NCBI GenBank assembly: GCA_030627585.1
Contig: DAOURU010000085.1
Span: forward strand, 1 to 5,663
DNA from: Bacillota bacterium
Lineage (GTDB): Bacteria > Bacillota > DSM-12270 > Thermacetogeniales > Thermacetogeniaceae
Reading direction: 5' to 3'
Length of the DNA stretch: 5,663 nt
The number at the start of each line of letters is the position of its first letter. Position 1 is the stretch's first letter. The translations under genes and the position numbers were made by a program. Positions 4,827-5,663 of the stretch are shown piece by piece. The notes under the pieces were generated by a model. The model was given only the letters and a program-made list of their open reading frames with translations. It made no database searches and was not told where the DNA came from.

Positions 4827-5663
4827 TTAAACAGGAGAGCCCTTTCTTTTTTCTAAAATTTCTAAAAATGCCTCGATACGCGTGCGCGTCGCTTCTGCGG
4901 CTTCTTTTCGCACATCTAAACAATCACCGTCCAGCAGCAAAACCGGCCACCCCGCCTCCTGCAAGGACTCTTTTAACATCAAAGAACCCCCGACACTCTG
5001 GCGGCAGCCCCAATGAGAAAAATGAATAATCCCGTCAACTTGATACCTCTGTGCCAGTTCACTAACAGTTGCAATCCGCGCCCCTAATGGTTTATAGGCA
5101 AAATGGGTTAAAACTTTCCGGGCCAGGCCGCGGAAGGGTTCTTCGCTTTTTAAGGGCGGCCAGTAAACGTGGCTCATTTCTTCGAAAGCCAATACCGCAC
5201 CGGATGTATTTTCAATGAAATCCATTAGTTCTCCTTTATAAAAAGGTTTCAAGTGGAGCCAGAGAAGACGGTACTTTTCCTCGCCCCCACCCTTTGGCTC
5301 GCTTTCATTCAATTCATTTGCAAGACAGGCGAAAACTTTCGCGGCGTCCCGATTTCCCTGGCCCGAAAAGAACAAGTAAAGATAACTCAGCATTTCACTT
5401 CCTCGAATAGGCGCCGGTCTCCGGCAACGCAGTTCATTCACCTTTTGCAAATTAGCCCGGAACTGGTTGCTGTTCCGAATTGTTTCGGCAAGAGCGGCGG
5501 GGTCCGGTTTTCGTTTGGTCACATCTCCCAGGGCGGCCCACAGTTCCGCCAACTGCTCCGCCACACAGGCTTCCGTGTCACGGTCGTCTCTGTAAGGTAC
5601 ATCAAGAACAAAAAAGGGGACCCTGAAAAATTCCGCCAGGTTTTGAAAAAGAAGGGGTGCCCC
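4827..5663 (-). CDS. HgdB/YjiM-like iron-sulfur protein, N-terminus beyond window
   Basis: Member of the 2-hydroxyglutaryl-CoA dehydratase D-component family (HgdB, FldC, BcrB, YjiM and double-cubane-cluster proteins), oxygen-sensitive reductases that receive electrons from an activator ATPase. The last 278 residues are visible; the family runs to about 380-430, so perhaps 100-150 are missing. The frame stays open to the edge. A GTG at 5564 is not the start, since the preceding residues (VPFFVLDVPYRDDRD) are the family's conserved FFxVPxFVLDxP segment. Later come LLWLHLKPFY, AFEEMSHVYWPPL, IIHFSHWGCRQSVGG (cysteine at visible residue 220) and LLLDGDCLDVR (cysteine 248), with TRIEAFLEILEK near the end. 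The HWGC and GDC cysteines are probable cluster ligands; further cysteines are at visible 33, 80 and 113. HWGCRQS with GDCLD suits the YjiM/double-cubane-like branch better than a classical dehydratase subunit. The substrate cannot be told. Confidence 0.9.
   Translation of the reverse strand, partial: GAPLLFQNLAEFFRVPFFVLDVPYRDDRDTEACVAEQLAELWAALGDVTKRKPDPAALAETIRNSNQFRANLQKVNELRCRRPAPIRGSEMLSYLYLFFSGQGNRDAAKVFACLANELNESEPKGGGEEKYRLLWLHLKPFYKGELMDFIENTSGAVLAFEEMSHVYWPPLKSEEPFRGLARKVLTHFAYKPLGARIATVSELAQRYQVDGIIHFSHWGCRQSVGGSLMLKESLQEAGWPVLLLDGDCLDVRKEAAEATRTRIEAFLEILEKRKGSPV

Noticed and set aside
5562..5564. GTG as the start of the HgdB-like gene
   Set aside because: The frame is open upstream to the edge and encodes conserved family sequence (VPFFVLDVPYRDD), so the real start lies beyond the window.

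Overview
The window looks like chromosomal DNA from an anaerobic, probably spore-forming member of the Clostridia (Firmicutes; Desulfotomaculum/Moorella/Syntrophomonas-like). This is inferred from strong GGAGG ribosome-binding sites, TATAAT-type promoters, GTG and TTG starts, a Clostridia-style glutamine synthetase, and an oxygen-sensitive 2-hydroxyacyl-CoA-dehydratase-type enzyme with its ATP-driven activator. No marker gene fixes the genus. All recognisable genes lie on the minus strand, so the window reads from right to left.

Right end (5663 to 3970): the C-terminal 278 residues of an HgdB/YjiM-type iron-sulfur protein, cut by the window edge, are followed after 67 bp by a complete BadF/HgdC-type activator ATPase. 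Together they form a two-component, ATP-driven low-potential electron-transfer system. The substrate is unknown, and the pair may belong to the double-cubane-cluster branch rather than to a true dehydratase.

Middle (3969 to 2934): about 1 kb with no intact gene. It is a small gene graveyard. It holds (a) the decayed 3' end of a second, alpha-type glutamine synthetase; (b) a well-formed sigma-A promoter pointing left; and (c) a small lipoyl/biotinyl-domain gene that has lost its centre, including the modified lysine, through a frameshifting deletion of about 53 bp. The last 200 bp are the leader of the intact glutamine synthetase.

Left half: glnA (2933 to 1503) is a type I-beta glutamine synthetase starting at TTG, with a clear intrinsic terminator behind it (1472 to 1441). 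A sigma-H-like promoter then precedes a membrane-anchored diguanylate cyclase (1343 to 255). The last 254 bp hold no supported gene but several hairpins and a possible Spo0A box, and look like the leader of a gene beyond the edge.

No CRISPR array, insertion sequence, rRNA or tRNA was seen. The strongest new observations are the two pseudogenes, which a plain ORF scan misses, and their arrangement directly upstream of a functional glnA.
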